A stretch of DNA of 64,000 bases. Origin: a virus. Location: the IMG/VR virus record IMGVR_UViG_3300008267_000004, positions 123,451-187,450 of that record; one strand, given 5' to 3'. The first letter of the stretch is position 1. Each line of letters opens with the position of its first letter. Under the pieces are notes generated by a model. It had not been told where the DNA came from. It was given only the letters and a program-made list of their open reading frames with translations, and searched no databases. Position numbers and translations under genes: made by a program. This document shows, in pieces, positions 1 to 7,856 of this stretch.

Positions 1-34
1 CTGCATTTCAGAGAGTTTATACATTCTCTCTCCT

Positions 35-250
35 CTAAATTTCATTTGTTCCCTCGCAAACATATATTGGTTTATTTCTAAAATCTCCCATATATTCTTT
101 CCCATCTTCATAGATCTCATATTTAATAGAGTTAGAATGTAGCATAAGCTCACCAACAAATTTAGCTTGATCTAGAGTACCATATATTTTCACTCTTTCA
201 GCAAAATAGCCATCTCTTTTTCGGGAAGTTACTAGCCAGATTTTATTCAT
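35..250 (-). CDS. Small hypothetical phage protein
   Basis: A 71-residue protein of unknown function. The start follows a GGAGG ribosome binding site 5 bases upstream. The pattern (hydrophobic first strand, a 'TLDQA' turn-helix near residue 25, later 'YEIYEDGKEY') resembles other tiny phage proteins of the form 'KVYxV...A...V', including the gene at 24499-24723 here. No catalytic motif is visible. It is preceded by a terminator hairpin with a -10-like box and may be its own transcription unit. Confidence 0.7.
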   Translation of the reverse strand: MNKIWLVTSRKRDGYFAERVKIYGTLDQAKFVGELMLHSNSIKYEIYEDGKEYMGDFRNKPIYVCEGTNEI

Positions 251-262
251 ATCGCCTCCAAT

Positions 263-304
263 AAAAAGGGCAGCATATCTTTTGATATGCTGCCCATAAT
301 TATA
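263..304 (-). terminator. Hairpin with T-run, overlapping a -10 box
   Basis: A perfect 12-bp stem (268-279 with 284-295, TTTT-type loop) is followed on the minus strand by TTTTT. A TATAAT box (299-304) lies just upstream of the stem, so the expected RNA start falls at the edge of the 5' arm. No convincing -35 is seen. It ends transcription of the gene at 313-648 and may restart it for the next gene. Confidence 0.75.
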
Positions 305-312
305 TTCTATTT

Positions 313-648
313 TTAACGAGCGCGGACTTCTAGTTCGCGGTCAAGGAACGCCTTGAATGCACGGGCTTCTGATAGTGTCATTACAAAACGACGAGAAGGG
401 CCGTCCGCATCTGTTGGCTTCCAAAGAACTACATTGCTGTAGTCACCGTGTCGGGTGTCGCCACGACGAATACCCATACCAATGCGCTTTAGTTTGCGCT
501 CGCTCTTGTAAACACCACCATCATATTCAGATGGATCAAAAACTTCAACCTGACGCTTTTGAGTACGTGTTGAAGTTGGGCGGCTTGAAGAGCGATCTGA
601 AGAACGGTTGTTAGAACGGGTGTTGGTGTTAGTGTTGCGTACTGACAT
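313..648 (-). CDS. Ser/Thr/Arg-rich N-terminal tail plus small PC4-like or hypothetical domain
   Basis: A 111-residue protein. The start is the ATG at 646-648 after AAGGA; longer readings of this frame overlap the SWIM gene and are rejected. The first 35 residues are low-complexity Asn/Thr/Arg/Ser. The rest contains 'RKLKRIGMGIRRGDTRHG' and 'VVLWKPTDADGPSRRFVMT', a compact basic beta-rich domain that could bind nucleic acid. Function is not established. It starts 4 bases after the SWIM gene, so the two are co-transcribed. Confidence 0.7.
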   Translation of the reverse strand: MSVRNTNTNTRSNNRSSDRSSSRPTSTRTQKRQVEVFDPSEYDGGVYKSERKLKRIGMGIRRGDTRHGDYSNVVLWKPTDADGPSRRFVMTLSEARAFKAFLDRELEVRAR

Positions 649-652
649 ATTA

Positions 653-988
653 TCATCCTTTGCCTTTGGGGCGGTTAAAAACAGCTTTCTGCACAGCAGA
701 AGCATGTTTGCATTTATTGCGGAAACGATATCCGCTACAATCACAAGTAATTTTTTTATCATTCCATACCTCGACAATATATTTTGATTTTCCATTAGAA
801 GATTTAACGGAATATTTTTGCATTGGTTTCGGTAATTCGGGTCTTTCATAAATTGCATAAAGATGCAAATTTTCACGGGTTGTACCGTTTGGAATCTCGA
901 CCCAATTTCCTCCAACGGCGTAAGTTTTACCTCCAGACACTAAAATAGCAGGAGGCTGATTCATTTTGGCGGGGTAGCTCTCAATCAT
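653..988 (-). CDS. SWIM-type zinc finger protein
   Basis: A protein of about 111 residues whose C-terminal half carries C-D-C-(x9)-C-K-H, the CxCxnCxH signature of SWIM zinc fingers, which bind DNA or proteins. The N-terminal half is beta-rich and unassigned. The promoter's TATTAT -10 lies only about 7 bases before the first ATG, so that start would give an almost leaderless mRNA. The second ATG, residue 9, is the alternative. Family is clear from the motif; biological role is unknown. Confidence 0.75.
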   Translation of the reverse strand: MIESYPAKMNQPPAILVSGGKTYAVGGNWVEIPNGTTRENLHLYAIYERPELPKPMQKYSVKSSNGKSKYIVEVWNDKKITCDCSGYRFRNKCKHASAVQKAVFNRPKGKG

Positions 989-994
989 AGAGAC

Positions 995-1023
995 ATAATA
1001 CCACGCTAAAATAGCGCCGTCAA
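995..1023 (-). promoter_or_regulatory. Sigma70-type promoter with palindromic spacer
   Basis: TTGACG (1018-1023), a 17-bp spacer and TATTAT (995-1000), with TGG directly before the -10 (extended -10). The spacer contains the inverted repeat CGCTA-TTT-TAGCG. It drives the SWIM gene and the gene after it. Confidence 0.75.
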
Positions 1024-1069
1024 GGGCAAAAAATACTGTCGATGTTTTTTTACTGAGAGTGGAAGGACA

Positions 1070-1342
1070 CTAATCGTCTAGGTCATCTTCAAACTCATCA
1101 TCTATAAGAGCTTCTTCAAGTAAGTCTTCATCGTCTACTATATCATCATCTTTGCGATAATAATCTTTCTGTGCTTCATTCCAATAAAATTTATCTTCTT
1201 CGAACTCGGCTAGTAGATCTTCTATTTTTTCTTGCTCATCTTCATCCAAGAGATCCATCATATCTTCATATTTATCTCTTGCCTGTTCTACATCATATTT
1301 TCCTGACTCTAAACCTTTTTTTAAAATTTTAAATAATGACAT
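1070..1342 (-). CDS. Highly acidic small protein
   Basis: A 90-residue protein, very rich in Asp and Glu (the last 30 residues are mostly acidic), with a good AGGAG site. Helix is predicted through the middle. It could be a DNA mimic, a histone-like-protein or RNA-polymerase binder, or a scaffold helper; nothing in the sequence decides this. An exact TATAAATA box lies 26 bases upstream, suggesting late expression. Confidence 0.7.
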   Translation of the reverse strand: MSLFKILKKGLESGKYDVEQARDKYEDMMDLLDEDEQEKIEDLLAEFEEDKFYWNEAQKDYYRKDDDIVDDEDLLEEALIDDEFEDDLDD

Positions 1343-1367
1343 ATATTATCGGCTCCTGCTGACTGTG

Positions 1368-1375
1368 TATTTATA
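1368..1375 (-). promoter_or_regulatory. T4-like late promoter box
   Basis: An exact TATAAATA on the coding strand, about 25 bases upstream of the acidic-protein start, with no -35 hexamer. This matches the T4 late consensus. Recognition by a phage sigma is inferred. Confidence 0.5.
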
Positions 1376-1407
1376 CCACGGAAAAATCGCGGGGTAAAGC
1401 ACTTTTT

Positions 1408-1917
1408 TCACTCTCTATCTGGAAGTTTATTCGCAATAAATTCATAATGAGAGGAAAATTTATCAGTATATAGATCGATCTTTTTCTGTTCGTCATCCCA
1501 CATCTCAATTTTTTTAATTGTTGGATGTTTTCTTAAAATTTTTCTTATTTCTTCTGTCTTAAAATCTCCTGTATCCATACCCATAGGATTCAATTTAACA
1601 AAATCAAAATTAAGACCTTTAAATTTTATCAGATCCCTAATTCTTTCATCAAAAACAGAATCTACTCTTCCAGTAAGCATGATACAAAATGTTTTTCTGT
1701 CAGATAATTCTTTTTTTGCGGCATCAACAGTGGAATCTATCCAAAATCCATTACCTTTTAATGGTACAGAAGGAGGAGATAATGATATTAGTTCTCCCCA
1801 CCAATTTCTTTTATAACCCTGCGGTTTATTTGGACTTCTAAATAAAGTTCCATCGAAATCAAATACCGATAATTTATTATAATATTCTCGTCTTTCCGTT
1901 AGGGTAATTTTAATCAT
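1408..1917 (-). CDS. HAD-superfamily phosphatase (Swiss-Army-Knife RNA-repair type)
   Basis: 169 residues. Motif I 'VFDFDGTLF' (about residue 18) supplies the nucleophilic Asp. 'MLTGR' is motif II, and 'EMWDD' near residue 140 is the acidic metal site. The spacing and the 'GNGFW...LTGR...LNFDFVKLNP' pattern resemble HAD domains of the RNA-repair SAK family. It may remove phosphates from RNA or nucleotide ends. Its start overlaps the preceding gene's stop. Confidence 0.7.
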   Translation of the reverse strand: MIKITLTERREYYNKLSVFDFDGTLFRSPNKPQGYKRNWWGELISLSPPSVPLKGNGFWIDSTVDAAKKELSDRKTFCIMLTGRVDSVFDERIRDLIKFKGLNFDFVKLNPMGMDTGDFKTEEIRKILRKHPTIKKIEMWDDEQKKIDLYTDKFSSHYEFIANKLPDRE

Positions 1918-1918
1918 T

Positions 1919-2251
1919 CTATCCTCTTGTTTTTTCGTATTCTAAATATTCTGCCACTGTCTCTATAGCTTCTGTAGCAACTGCAATTTTCTCTTGAACC
2001 CAAGGTTCTAAATCATCTTCATCATTTACTAACTTAGATAGCATTGAGGCGTGTTTCATTAAGTTATAAACATTACTTCTAGCCATACGACCATCTGAGT
2101 CGTAGCTTTCTTTATCGGAGTCTCCTAATTTTAGTTTTACTACACCACCTCCAGTGAATGGCATATCTCCACTTAACATTCCCATATCTGCCATACATTC
2201 TTGTATTTCTTCAGATATAATCTTTTTTAAAGATTCTTTGGTTATTTTCAT
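1919..2251 (-). CDS. MKIT-tagged small protein, predicted capsid cargo
   Basis: 110 residues beginning 'MKITKESLKKIISEEIQE', one of a recurring family of amphipathic N-terminal tags in this genome, with a possible cut after I-S-E. The remainder is short, helical at the C-terminus and without known motifs. It lies in a run of tagged genes. Packaging into the head is inferred from the tag and from the T4 internal-protein precedent. Confidence 0.65.
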   Translation of the reverse strand: MKITKESLKKIISEEIQECMADMGMLSGDMPFTGGGVVKLKLGDSDKESYDSDGRMARSNVYNLMKHASMLSKLVNDEDDLEPWVQEKIAVATEAIETVAEYLEYEKTRG

Positions 2252-2260
2252 ATTTTTTCC

Positions 2261-4282
2261 TCAATTATCAAATATTACAAATACAGGATTTGATGGATTA
2301 CTTTGTGGAAGTATACCAATATTTCCTACATGAGAATCATGTAAATAATTTCCAGTTTTTATAAACAAATAAATTGTCTTTGCTAAACTCACAAATTCAT
2401 TTTTTGTTAAAGCACTTGGATACATTTTCTTTTTTTGCATAAAATCTTTAAATATAGAAGCGATCTTTTCTTGGCTAAAAAGAAAAAACTTTTTACTATA
2501 TTTCTGCTCTATTTCTATCATCATATCCTTACACAATTCATAGTCAGATTCAGCATCATCTGCAGATCTTCTAGTTTCTTCCATAAAATCTGATAATGGA
2601 ATTACTCTAGCCATTTCTACATAATTTACTTGCTCTCCAGCATCAAGTTTTATTTCACCCTCGTCATATATTGGAAGATCTGTAATATTACCAGCACTTG
2701 AGAACATTCTTGCTTTTGTTCCCTTATACCAATACATATCACCACCGCCAGAATAGTCATCCTGATATAGTTTTAATATATGCCCATTATCTAGTAGGTA
2801 GATAAAACCTTTTGTTCCAGCTGTTAACAACTCTTGAATTGGCTTACTTAACACAGGGCATTTTTTTACTAACTCAACGGCATCTTGTAAACTTAAATTA
2901 AAATATTTAAGAATATTTTTAGTTCTTTTTCTTTGCCCAAGCTTTAAAATATCATATTCTTCTACATCGCCAATTAGTTTAAAAAAATTTTCTTTTTGTA
3001 TATCCGATAATGAATCAAATAGTGGATTAGATTGGTTTTCTCCAATTGGACCAAATGATTCGCCCGGTGCAATTGTCGCGCCGCCAGCTTGTTTACTTCT
3101 TTTTCTATAAACTTTAGCTACGCCACCAGTTCTATCTTTACTGTACGGATATTTAGAGGTTATTTTAGCATCTTTATATGGATTTGGCAAGGACTTTTTT
3201 TTACTTAAATTTTTTGGAGATTTTAATTTTGCTAATTTTTTTTCTTGCATTTTTTTCTTTAGAGCTAATCTCTTTTTCTTGACTTTCTCTAAAAATTCAG
3301 AAATCTCCTCTGATAACTCCTCTGTGCCTTGTAGTTCTTTTTCAAAGATTTTATGTATCTTTGCATTCATACTTCTGGACTTTTCCTGTTGTAGTTGTGC
3401 CCATTCAAGATCTAGCTTGTTTCCTGGTTTTCTTTTCGCGTGTTTAGATCTTGAATCTGCTCTTATTTTCCAATAATTACTTAAAGTGGCTTCCCCTAAT
3501 AAATTTTTAGTATTTCTGACTAACATCTCATTGAATGTTTCATCAGAAATTCCTATCTCCCTATCTGTTTTTTTAAACCTGTTAGATGTTATTAATCGAT
3601 CAAAACCTTCTGATTTAGAAGGTTCTTCAAAGTTTTTATATATTTCTTCGTAATCTGATTTAGATACTCCCCTATCAAATTCTGGACCGTATCTTTCTAG
3701 GAAGTCTTTTGCTCTTAATTCCGCTGATCTTAAAATTTGTTTTTCATATCCCTTAAAAGGAAATACAACACCAATTATATTAAAATCGTCCCTGCCAGAT
3801 ATATAATCAATTGTAGTTTTTCTATTGCTTCTAGTCATATGTATTGCATCTACTACAATATTTTTTACATCAGAAGAAATAGCATTTTTTAATTCTGAAT
3901 CATATATGGCATTTAATTCTTCACCAGCAGCATGAGCGTTTTCAAACGCTAATTCTTCTACTTCCTTTCCCTTACTCTTACTGAATCTTGTATATTTTGT
4001 TAATCTTCCAAGTTTCTTTTTTTCTGGATGCTCTTCACCAACTTCAAGATCTTGTGTTGGAACCTTAAAAATATCCTTGTTTGCTAGATTATATTTTGGA
4101 AATATAACATCCTCTATTATTTCATCTTTAGATATAATAATTCTATTGTCCTTAACATTGTTCTCTATCCAGCTAGATTTTCCTACAGCTGGCGGTCCTA
4201 TTAAGACAAAGAAATTTCTTTTAGAAGAATTAGATTCTTCTTTTTCTTCTAATAGCCATTTCTTGAATTTAAATATATTCAC
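2261..4282 (-). CDS. Tagged bifunctional protein: P-loop kinase plus protein-kinase-like domain
   Basis: 673 residues, GTG start 7 bases after GGAGG. An N-terminal tag 'MNIFKFKKWLLEE' offers an L-L-E site. A zeta/AAA_33-type P-loop kinase follows, with Walker A GPPAVGKSS at 29-37. A long Lys-rich linker (about 270-400) leads to a kinase-like lobe: 'GFIYLLDNGHILKLY' (beta3-like Lys), catalytic-loop-like HDSHVGN (648-654, as in APH/ABC1 kinases) and a final IFD metal-binding-type Asp. The protein stops one residue after that Asp. This is probably an injected effector that phosphorylates a host target or small molecule; the target is unknown. Confidence 0.65.
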   Translation of the reverse strand: MNIFKFKKWLLEEKEESNSSKRNFFVLIGPPAVGKSSWIENNVKDNRIIISKDEIIEDVIFPKYNLANKDIFKVPTQDLEVGEEHPEKKKLGRLTKYTRFSKSKGKEVEELAFENAHAAGEELNAIYDSELKNAISSDVKNIVVDAIHMTRSNRKTTIDYISGRDDFNIIGVVFPFKGYEKQILRSAELRAKDFLERYGPEFDRGVSKSDYEEIYKNFEEPSKSEGFDRLITSNRFKKTDREIGISDETFNEMLVRNTKNLLGEATLSNYWKIRADSRSKHAKRKPGNKLDLEWAQLQQEKSRSMNAKIHKIFEKELQGTEELSEEISEFLEKVKKKRLALKKKMQEKKLAKLKSPKNLSKKKSLPNPYKDAKITSKYPYSKDRTGGVAKVYRKRSKQAGGATIAPGESFGPIGENQSNPLFDSLSDIQKENFFKLIGDVEEYDILKLGQRKRTKNILKYFNLSLQDAVELVKKCPVLSKPIQELLTAGTKGFIYLLDNGHILKLYQDDYSGGGDMYWYKGTKARMFSSAGNITDLPIYDEGEIKLDAGEQVNYVEMARVIPLSDFMEETRRSADDAESDYELCKDMMIEIEQKYSKKFFLFSQEKIASIFKDFMQKKKMYPSALTKNEFVSLAKTIYLFIKTGNYLHDSHVGNIGILPQSNPSNPVFVIFDN

Positions 4283-4284
4283 TA

Positions 4285-4905
4285 CTAACCTCCAACTTTA
4301 ACTTTCATAATCAAGAAGCCGTCTTTAACCTCTGAACTAACAGTACTTGCTTTTCCGCTTGATACTCTGGATCCACCAACATCTCTACCTCTTACCGCAT
4401 CAACAGCCATAGCTCTTGCGTCCATTTGAGCAGACTCTAATCCCATGCTGCCACCTCTTACAGGAACTTTTACGGTTACTACATTTCCATCTACCTTAAG
4501 GACTTCACCTCTTCCAGCTTTTTTGGCAGGGGCTGATGGTTTGACAGAGCCAGCATCAGATCCTAAATCTGCTCCTGATGTTGGTTTTACACCAACTGTT
4601 ACAAATTTTCCTGGGCCGTATCTACTATCTAGTAGATCGTTCATAACATCTCTAACTTCGGAAGCGTTTGCACCTAAATCATCAACAACAATTGAACGAG
4701 TAGATCCATCTTTAACATTCTTGACGGTTACTTTTACTGGTTCTGCTTCTGCTGTATTGGCAGCACCGTAACCCATGCTCATAAGAGCGCCAGCAAACAA
4801 TGCTGCGATGTTTTGTTTTAAACCTTCGAATAGTTCTTCTTGCTCCAACTCTTTTTTAATTTCTTCTGATACAATTTGATTGAGTTTTGATACTGTAATT
4901 TTCAT
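4285..4905 (-). CDS. MKIT-tagged protein with hydrophobic N-terminal segment
   Basis: 206 residues. The tag 'MKITVSKLNQIVSEEIKKEL' is followed by a hydrophobic stretch (about 29-50) that could be a weak membrane segment, then a Gly/Ser/Ala-rich beta domain. The protein ends in a Gly-Gly. No family is recognised. The tag and its place between two tagged kinases suggest head cargo. The hydrophobic part could help membrane passage during injection, which is inference. Confidence 0.6.
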   Translation of the reverse strand: MKITVSKLNQIVSEEIKKELEQEELFEGLKQNIAALFAGALMSMGYGAANTAEAEPVKVTVKNVKDGSTRSIVVDDLGANASEVRDVMNDLLDSRYGPGKFVTVGVKPTSGADLGSDAGSVKPSAPAKKAGRGEVLKVDGNVVTVKVPVRGGSMGLESAQMDARAMAVDAVRGRDVGGSRVSSGKASTVSSEVKDGFLIMKVKVGG

Positions 4906-4914
4906 TTTTTTCTC

Positions 4915-5280
4915 CTACTGTAAGGTTAATAAGTACTTTAGTTTGTTAACTTCTGCTAACATTTCATCTCTTATATTCATAAGATCACTATCGCAACTAG
5001 GATCTAGTATAGCACTGATTCCAATTAACATTTCACAACATGCGTTACAAAATTCTATTGGTTTTAATTCTTGTAAATTTTTTAACTCCAAACTACAAGA
5101 TTCATCTAAAATAAATCTATCATGTTTTCCCATGCATATTTCAACATATTTGTCTATAAGGCCACTTAATGTATCATAAGTAGCACCAAAAGCTTGGTGA
5201 CGAGCATAAGATTTTGTTTGCCAATGAAATATTCTTAACTGCTGTTCCATTTGTATAAGTGAAATAATTATCTTATCCAT
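4915..5280 (-). CDS. Ferritin/Dps-like small protein (DUF5856 type)
   Basis: 121 residues, mostly helical. 'LRIFHWQTKSYARHQAFG' and then 'LIDKYVEICMGK' match the first two helices of Dps-like phage proteins, known as DUF5856 as far as I recall. The His and acidic residues could bind iron. The region 'CSLELKNLQELKPIEFCNACCEM' is unusually Cys-rich. It may protect DNA or handle iron. Its start overlaps the stop of the upstream kinase by one base. Confidence 0.6.
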   Translation of the reverse strand: MDKIIISLIQMEQQLRIFHWQTKSYARHQAFGATYDTLSGLIDKYVEICMGKHDRFILDESCSLELKNLQELKPIEFCNACCEMLIGISAILDPSCDSDLMNIRDEMLAEVNKLKYLLTLQ

Positions 5281-6299
5281 TAAAAATCCCCTGTTTCAGA
5301 ACCATATTTATCTTTATCTGCCATATCTTGCAATTCTAGCTCTTCTGCATATTCAGGAATTTCTTTTGCTAGTGCTTGCTTGTATTCTTCTACTGACATA
5401 TTTTCAAATTCTGCCTCGGAAGGTAAAAATCCATAAATTTGAGGGTATTCATCTGCAAATCTACTTTCAACATCATCATAAATATTTTCTTTCTCTCGCT
5501 GTTTTTTTTGAAAATCTGTAATTTCGGATATTTTTTGCTCTATAAGAGTTCTTATATACTTTTTAGTAATTTTTTGTTTATTCTCTTTCATGGAATCAGC
5601 TACCTTTTTTAAGCTTGGGACATTATCAACAGAAACCACTTCATCAAAACCTTCTGCGGCTTGATCAACTTTTTGAAAACTTTTAAACATTCTATCAAAT
5701 GCAGCTTCTGGGATTGTTTTTGATTTACCTGCTGCTTTTGCTTCGGCTGCGCGTTTTGCTGCCACACTCTTAATTATATCTTCTGCGCCTTCAAAGTTAA
5801 ACACCACAGCGACTTTGTGATAATCACTTTCAGACCCTTCAATTGCTTTTAAAGCTCCTTTTCTAGCTCCTGGAGTCATATTAGTCATATCGACAACAAT
5901 AACTGGTTGTCCTTTTGCTTCCTGAACTCTGCCATTGAACCTTCCAAAGACTCTTCCGTTTGCCTCAATAACTTTGTCATAGGCGGTTGGATTAAAGGCT
6001 GCATGTGGAGGAGATTTAATCACTGTACCATATTTTTCACTAACATCTCCCTCTTTAGCATCTGGTGGAGGAAGCATAAACATATCATCATATGTCCATC
6101 CATAGTCAGCTGCAATTGCCTCTACAATATCATCTCTATTAATAATATATGGATCTTGATTTCCAAAAGTTTTTTGAATCCAAGTAGATTTTCCAACAGA
6201 TGGTGGACCAACTAAAACGTAAATTTTCTTTTTATCCAATTCTTCATTTAGCGTAGAAAACTTCCTCCAGTTTTCCATAATAATTTTCATATTTTTCAT
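5280..6299 (-). CDS. MENWRKF-tagged P-loop kinase
   Basis: 339 residues. The N-terminal tag 'MENWRKFSTLNEE' is followed by Walker A GPPSVGKST (31-39). The kinase core resembles zeta-toxin/polynucleotide-kinase P-loop enzymes and is paralogous to the N-terminus of the 673-residue protein. A second tag-like stretch 'KITKKYIRTLIEQKISEI' sits inside the protein at about 243-260, ahead of an acidic C-terminal domain. Likely cargo enzyme acting on nucleotides or RNA ends; the substrate is unknown. Confidence 0.7.
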   Translation of the reverse strand: MKNMKIIMENWRKFSTLNEELDKKKIYVLVGPPSVGKSTWIQKTFGNQDPYIINRDDIVEAIAADYGWTYDDMFMLPPPDAKEGDVSEKYGTVIKSPPHAAFNPTAYDKVIEANGRVFGRFNGRVQEAKGQPVIVVDMTNMTPGARKGALKAIEGSESDYHKVAVVFNFEGAEDIIKSVAAKRAAEAKAAGKSKTIPEAAFDRMFKSFQKVDQAAEGFDEVVSVDNVPSLKKVADSMKENKQKITKKYIRTLIEQKISEITDFQKKQREKENIYDDVESRFADEYPQIYGFLPSEAEFENMSVEEYKQALAKEIPEYAEELELQDMADKDKYGSETGDF

Positions 6300-6323
6300 A
6301 TTATTATCCTATATTATATCTTA

Positions 6324-6734
6324 TTACCACTTCCTACATGACCAATATCTAGCTTTTGTTCTTGGACCTGGATTAGCGCAGTTATGACGAGCACGAAATG
6401 ATTTACGACGTTTTGGATTACTTTTTTTAATACGCATATTCTTATCGCCAAAGTTTACTTTTTTAACGTTTCCGGTTGAAGGGTCGCGTACAAATACTTT
6501 AAACTTTTTTACATCTCCCCTCATTGGTTTTCCTAGAGGAACAGTACGTCCTTGATACTTTGCTTCTTCAAGTTTATCTGGGCATCCGCATGTTAATTCT
6601 TCATATAGACATGCTTCGCAAACAAGAGTGCCGTCTTCTAAGGTAGAATCATTATTGCCTAGTTGTTCAACAATTAATGCTTCATGGATGCTTTCTTTTA
6701 CGACTTTTCTTAAGTCTGATTGTGAAATTTTCAT
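6324..6734 (-). CDS. MKIS-tagged Cys-containing protein with basic C-terminal domain
   Basis: 136 residues. The tag 'MKISQSDLRKVVKESIHEAL' is followed by a cysteine cluster ('CEACLYEELTCGC', about 38-50, possibly zinc-binding). A basic C-terminal domain carries 'NFGDKNMRIKK' and 'FRARHNCANPGPRTKARYWSC'. That C-terminal block looks like a conserved module of marine-phage and large-virus hypothetical proteins. Nucleic-acid binding is plausible. Confidence 0.6.
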   Translation of the reverse strand: MKISQSDLRKVVKESIHEALIVEQLGNNDSTLEDGTLVCEACLYEELTCGCPDKLEEAKYQGRTVPLGKPMRGDVKKFKVFVRDPSTGNVKKVNFGDKNMRIKKSNPKRRKSFRARHNCANPGPRTKARYWSCRKW

Positions 6735-7330
6735 TCTTGTTCCTCTTTTTTAGTTTTCCAAGATACTCTTTTTGAGCTTTTTTTCTGACTAGCCCCTTTT
6801 CTGTTACAAGCACTTGGAGTAGGACGACAGGCCGGATATTTACTTCTTTTTTCACCGTCACTTCTGCCACAGGTTTTACAAGTTTTTCGACCAGTCTTAG
6901 GATTAGTCCTACAGGTATTACAATCTACCCATCCTTTACTTTTACCCTTGCCGCCCTTACGAGCAAACCATCCATGAAGACCTTGAGATTTTTCTTTATC
7001 AAAAGTGCCTTCATCCAGTTCTAACTCTAGAGTTTCATCTACCTCTTCATTTGCTTTTTTTTTACGTCCTACTTTACCTTTACGGCAACGAACAATAAAT
7101 CCTGAAGCATATGCTGAAGGGAATACATCATATTTTTGTTTGGCTAAATGATAACATCTATCTTTTTTTTCATAAATAACACTTTCATCTAAGTTAGAGT
7201 CTTCTTCCATTCCAACGTATTCTAAACGATTATCACCAGCAGAGTCTATCTCTCCCGCTCCTCGTCGTAAATCATCATTTTGTTTATTTAACTCTAAAAC
7301 TCTTTTACGTGAAATTTTTACTTTTATCAT
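6731..7330 (-). CDS. Cys/Lys-rich protein with DUF5872-like domain
   Basis: About 199 residues from the ATG at 7328-7330. An earlier in-frame ATG at 7348 sits in the upstream terminator tail, and neither start has a Shine-Dalgarno site. Two conserved blocks are visible: 'CYHLAKQKYDVFPSAYASG' near residue 60, and a C-terminal zinc-like block 'WFARKGGKGKSKGWVDC...CKTC...CRPTPSAC'. These blocks recur in phage and giant-virus proteins of unknown role. It overlaps the next tagged gene by 4 bases. Probably nucleic-acid binding. Confidence 0.6.
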   Translation of the reverse strand: MIKVKISRKRVLELNKQNDDLRRGAGEIDSAGDNRLEYVGMEEDSNLDESVIYEKKDRCYHLAKQKYDVFPSAYASGFIVRCRKGKVGRKKKANEEVDETLELELDEGTFDKEKSQGLHGWFARKGGKGKSKGWVDCNTCRTNPKTGRKTCKTCGRSDGEKRSKYPACRPTPSACNRKGASQKKSSKRVSWKTKKEEQE

Positions 7331-7335
7331 ACGAA

Positions 7336-7343
7336 TAAATAGT
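7336..7343 (-). promoter_or_regulatory. ACTATTTA motif copy 1
   Basis: ACTATTTATTC on the coding strand, directly before the ATG of the Cys/Lys-rich gene and just after the Hsp20 terminator. It is one of eight copies found at gene junctions. Its role is inferred. Confidence 0.35.
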
Positions 7344-7350
7344 AACATTA

Positions 7351-7380
7351 AAACAAAACGGGAGGCATTTCTGCCTCCCG
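7351..7380 (-). terminator. Terminator after hsp20
   Basis: An 8-bp GC-rich stem, CGGGAGGC with GCCTCCCG (7373-7380 with 7359-7366), a 6-base loop and then TTTTGTTTT on the minus strand. It closes the Hsp20 transcription unit. Confidence 0.9.
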
Positions 7381-7400
7381 TCGATTAAAAAATATATCTT

Positions 7401-7784
7401 TTAATTTACAACTACATCAACATTTATTTTTTTTGTCACTGGCTCTTTATGATTCAAAATTACAGTCAGTAATCCATTTACAAGTTTAGCAGAAACAGAT
7501 TCGCTATCAATATTATCAGGAACTAACCAGTTTTCTTCAAACTGTCTTGCATAAGCTGAATCAGTAGAAGGTTTTACCACAATTTTTAGCATTTTATCTA
7601 CAACTTTAACAGATACATCGTCTTTTGACGCACCAATTGCTGGTATTTCAAGTCTATATCCATTATCATTTTTATGTTGTACATATTCCGGCGTTCTGTG
7701 TTGAGGTTTTCGATAATATGTGTGAGGTGTTGTAAATGCTTTTGTTACATCATCAAAAAGTACGTCTAAATTACCAATTGCCAT
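7401..7784 (-). CDS. hsp20: Hsp20-family small heat shock protein
   Basis: 127 residues with an alpha-crystallin domain: 'GYRLEIPAIGASKDDVSVKV' strands, then 'NGLLTVILNHKEP', the usual GxLxxxL-type C-terminal strand. It holds unfolding proteins for refolding. Similar genes are common in cyanophages and other T4-like marine phages. It has a strong AGGAG site and is a monocistronic unit between its own TTGACA promoter and a strong terminator. Confidence 0.9.
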   Translation of the reverse strand: MAIGNLDVLFDDVTKAFTTPHTYYRKPQHRTPEYVQHKNDNGYRLEIPAIGASKDDVSVKVVDKMLKIVVKPSTDSAYARQFEENWLVPDNIDSESVSAKLVNGLLTVILNHKEPVTKKINVDVVVN

Positions 7785-7824
7785 ATATATTTCTCCTTTG
7801 TTGTTGCGGAATCCCGCTCAACAA

Positions 7825-7854
7825 ATAATCTAAAACACAATTTTTGTGTGTCAA
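7825..7854 (-). promoter_or_regulatory. hsp20 promoter with palindromic spacer
   Basis: Consensus TTGACA (7849-7854), then GATTAT (18-bp spacer) or TAGATT (16-bp spacer). The spacer holds the inverted repeat ACACAA-AAA-TTGTGT (7835-7849), which with the following TTTT may also terminate the upstream gene that ends at 7857. The same half-sites occur in the promoter at 29016-29044. Confidence 0.7.
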
Positions 7855-7856
7855 GA

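Noticed and set aside
648-915. N-terminal extension of the frame at 313-915 (200 residues)
   Set aside because: It overlaps the SWIM zinc-finger gene in another frame. The ATG at 646-648 has a good ribosome binding site, and the part above it looks like non-coding shadow.
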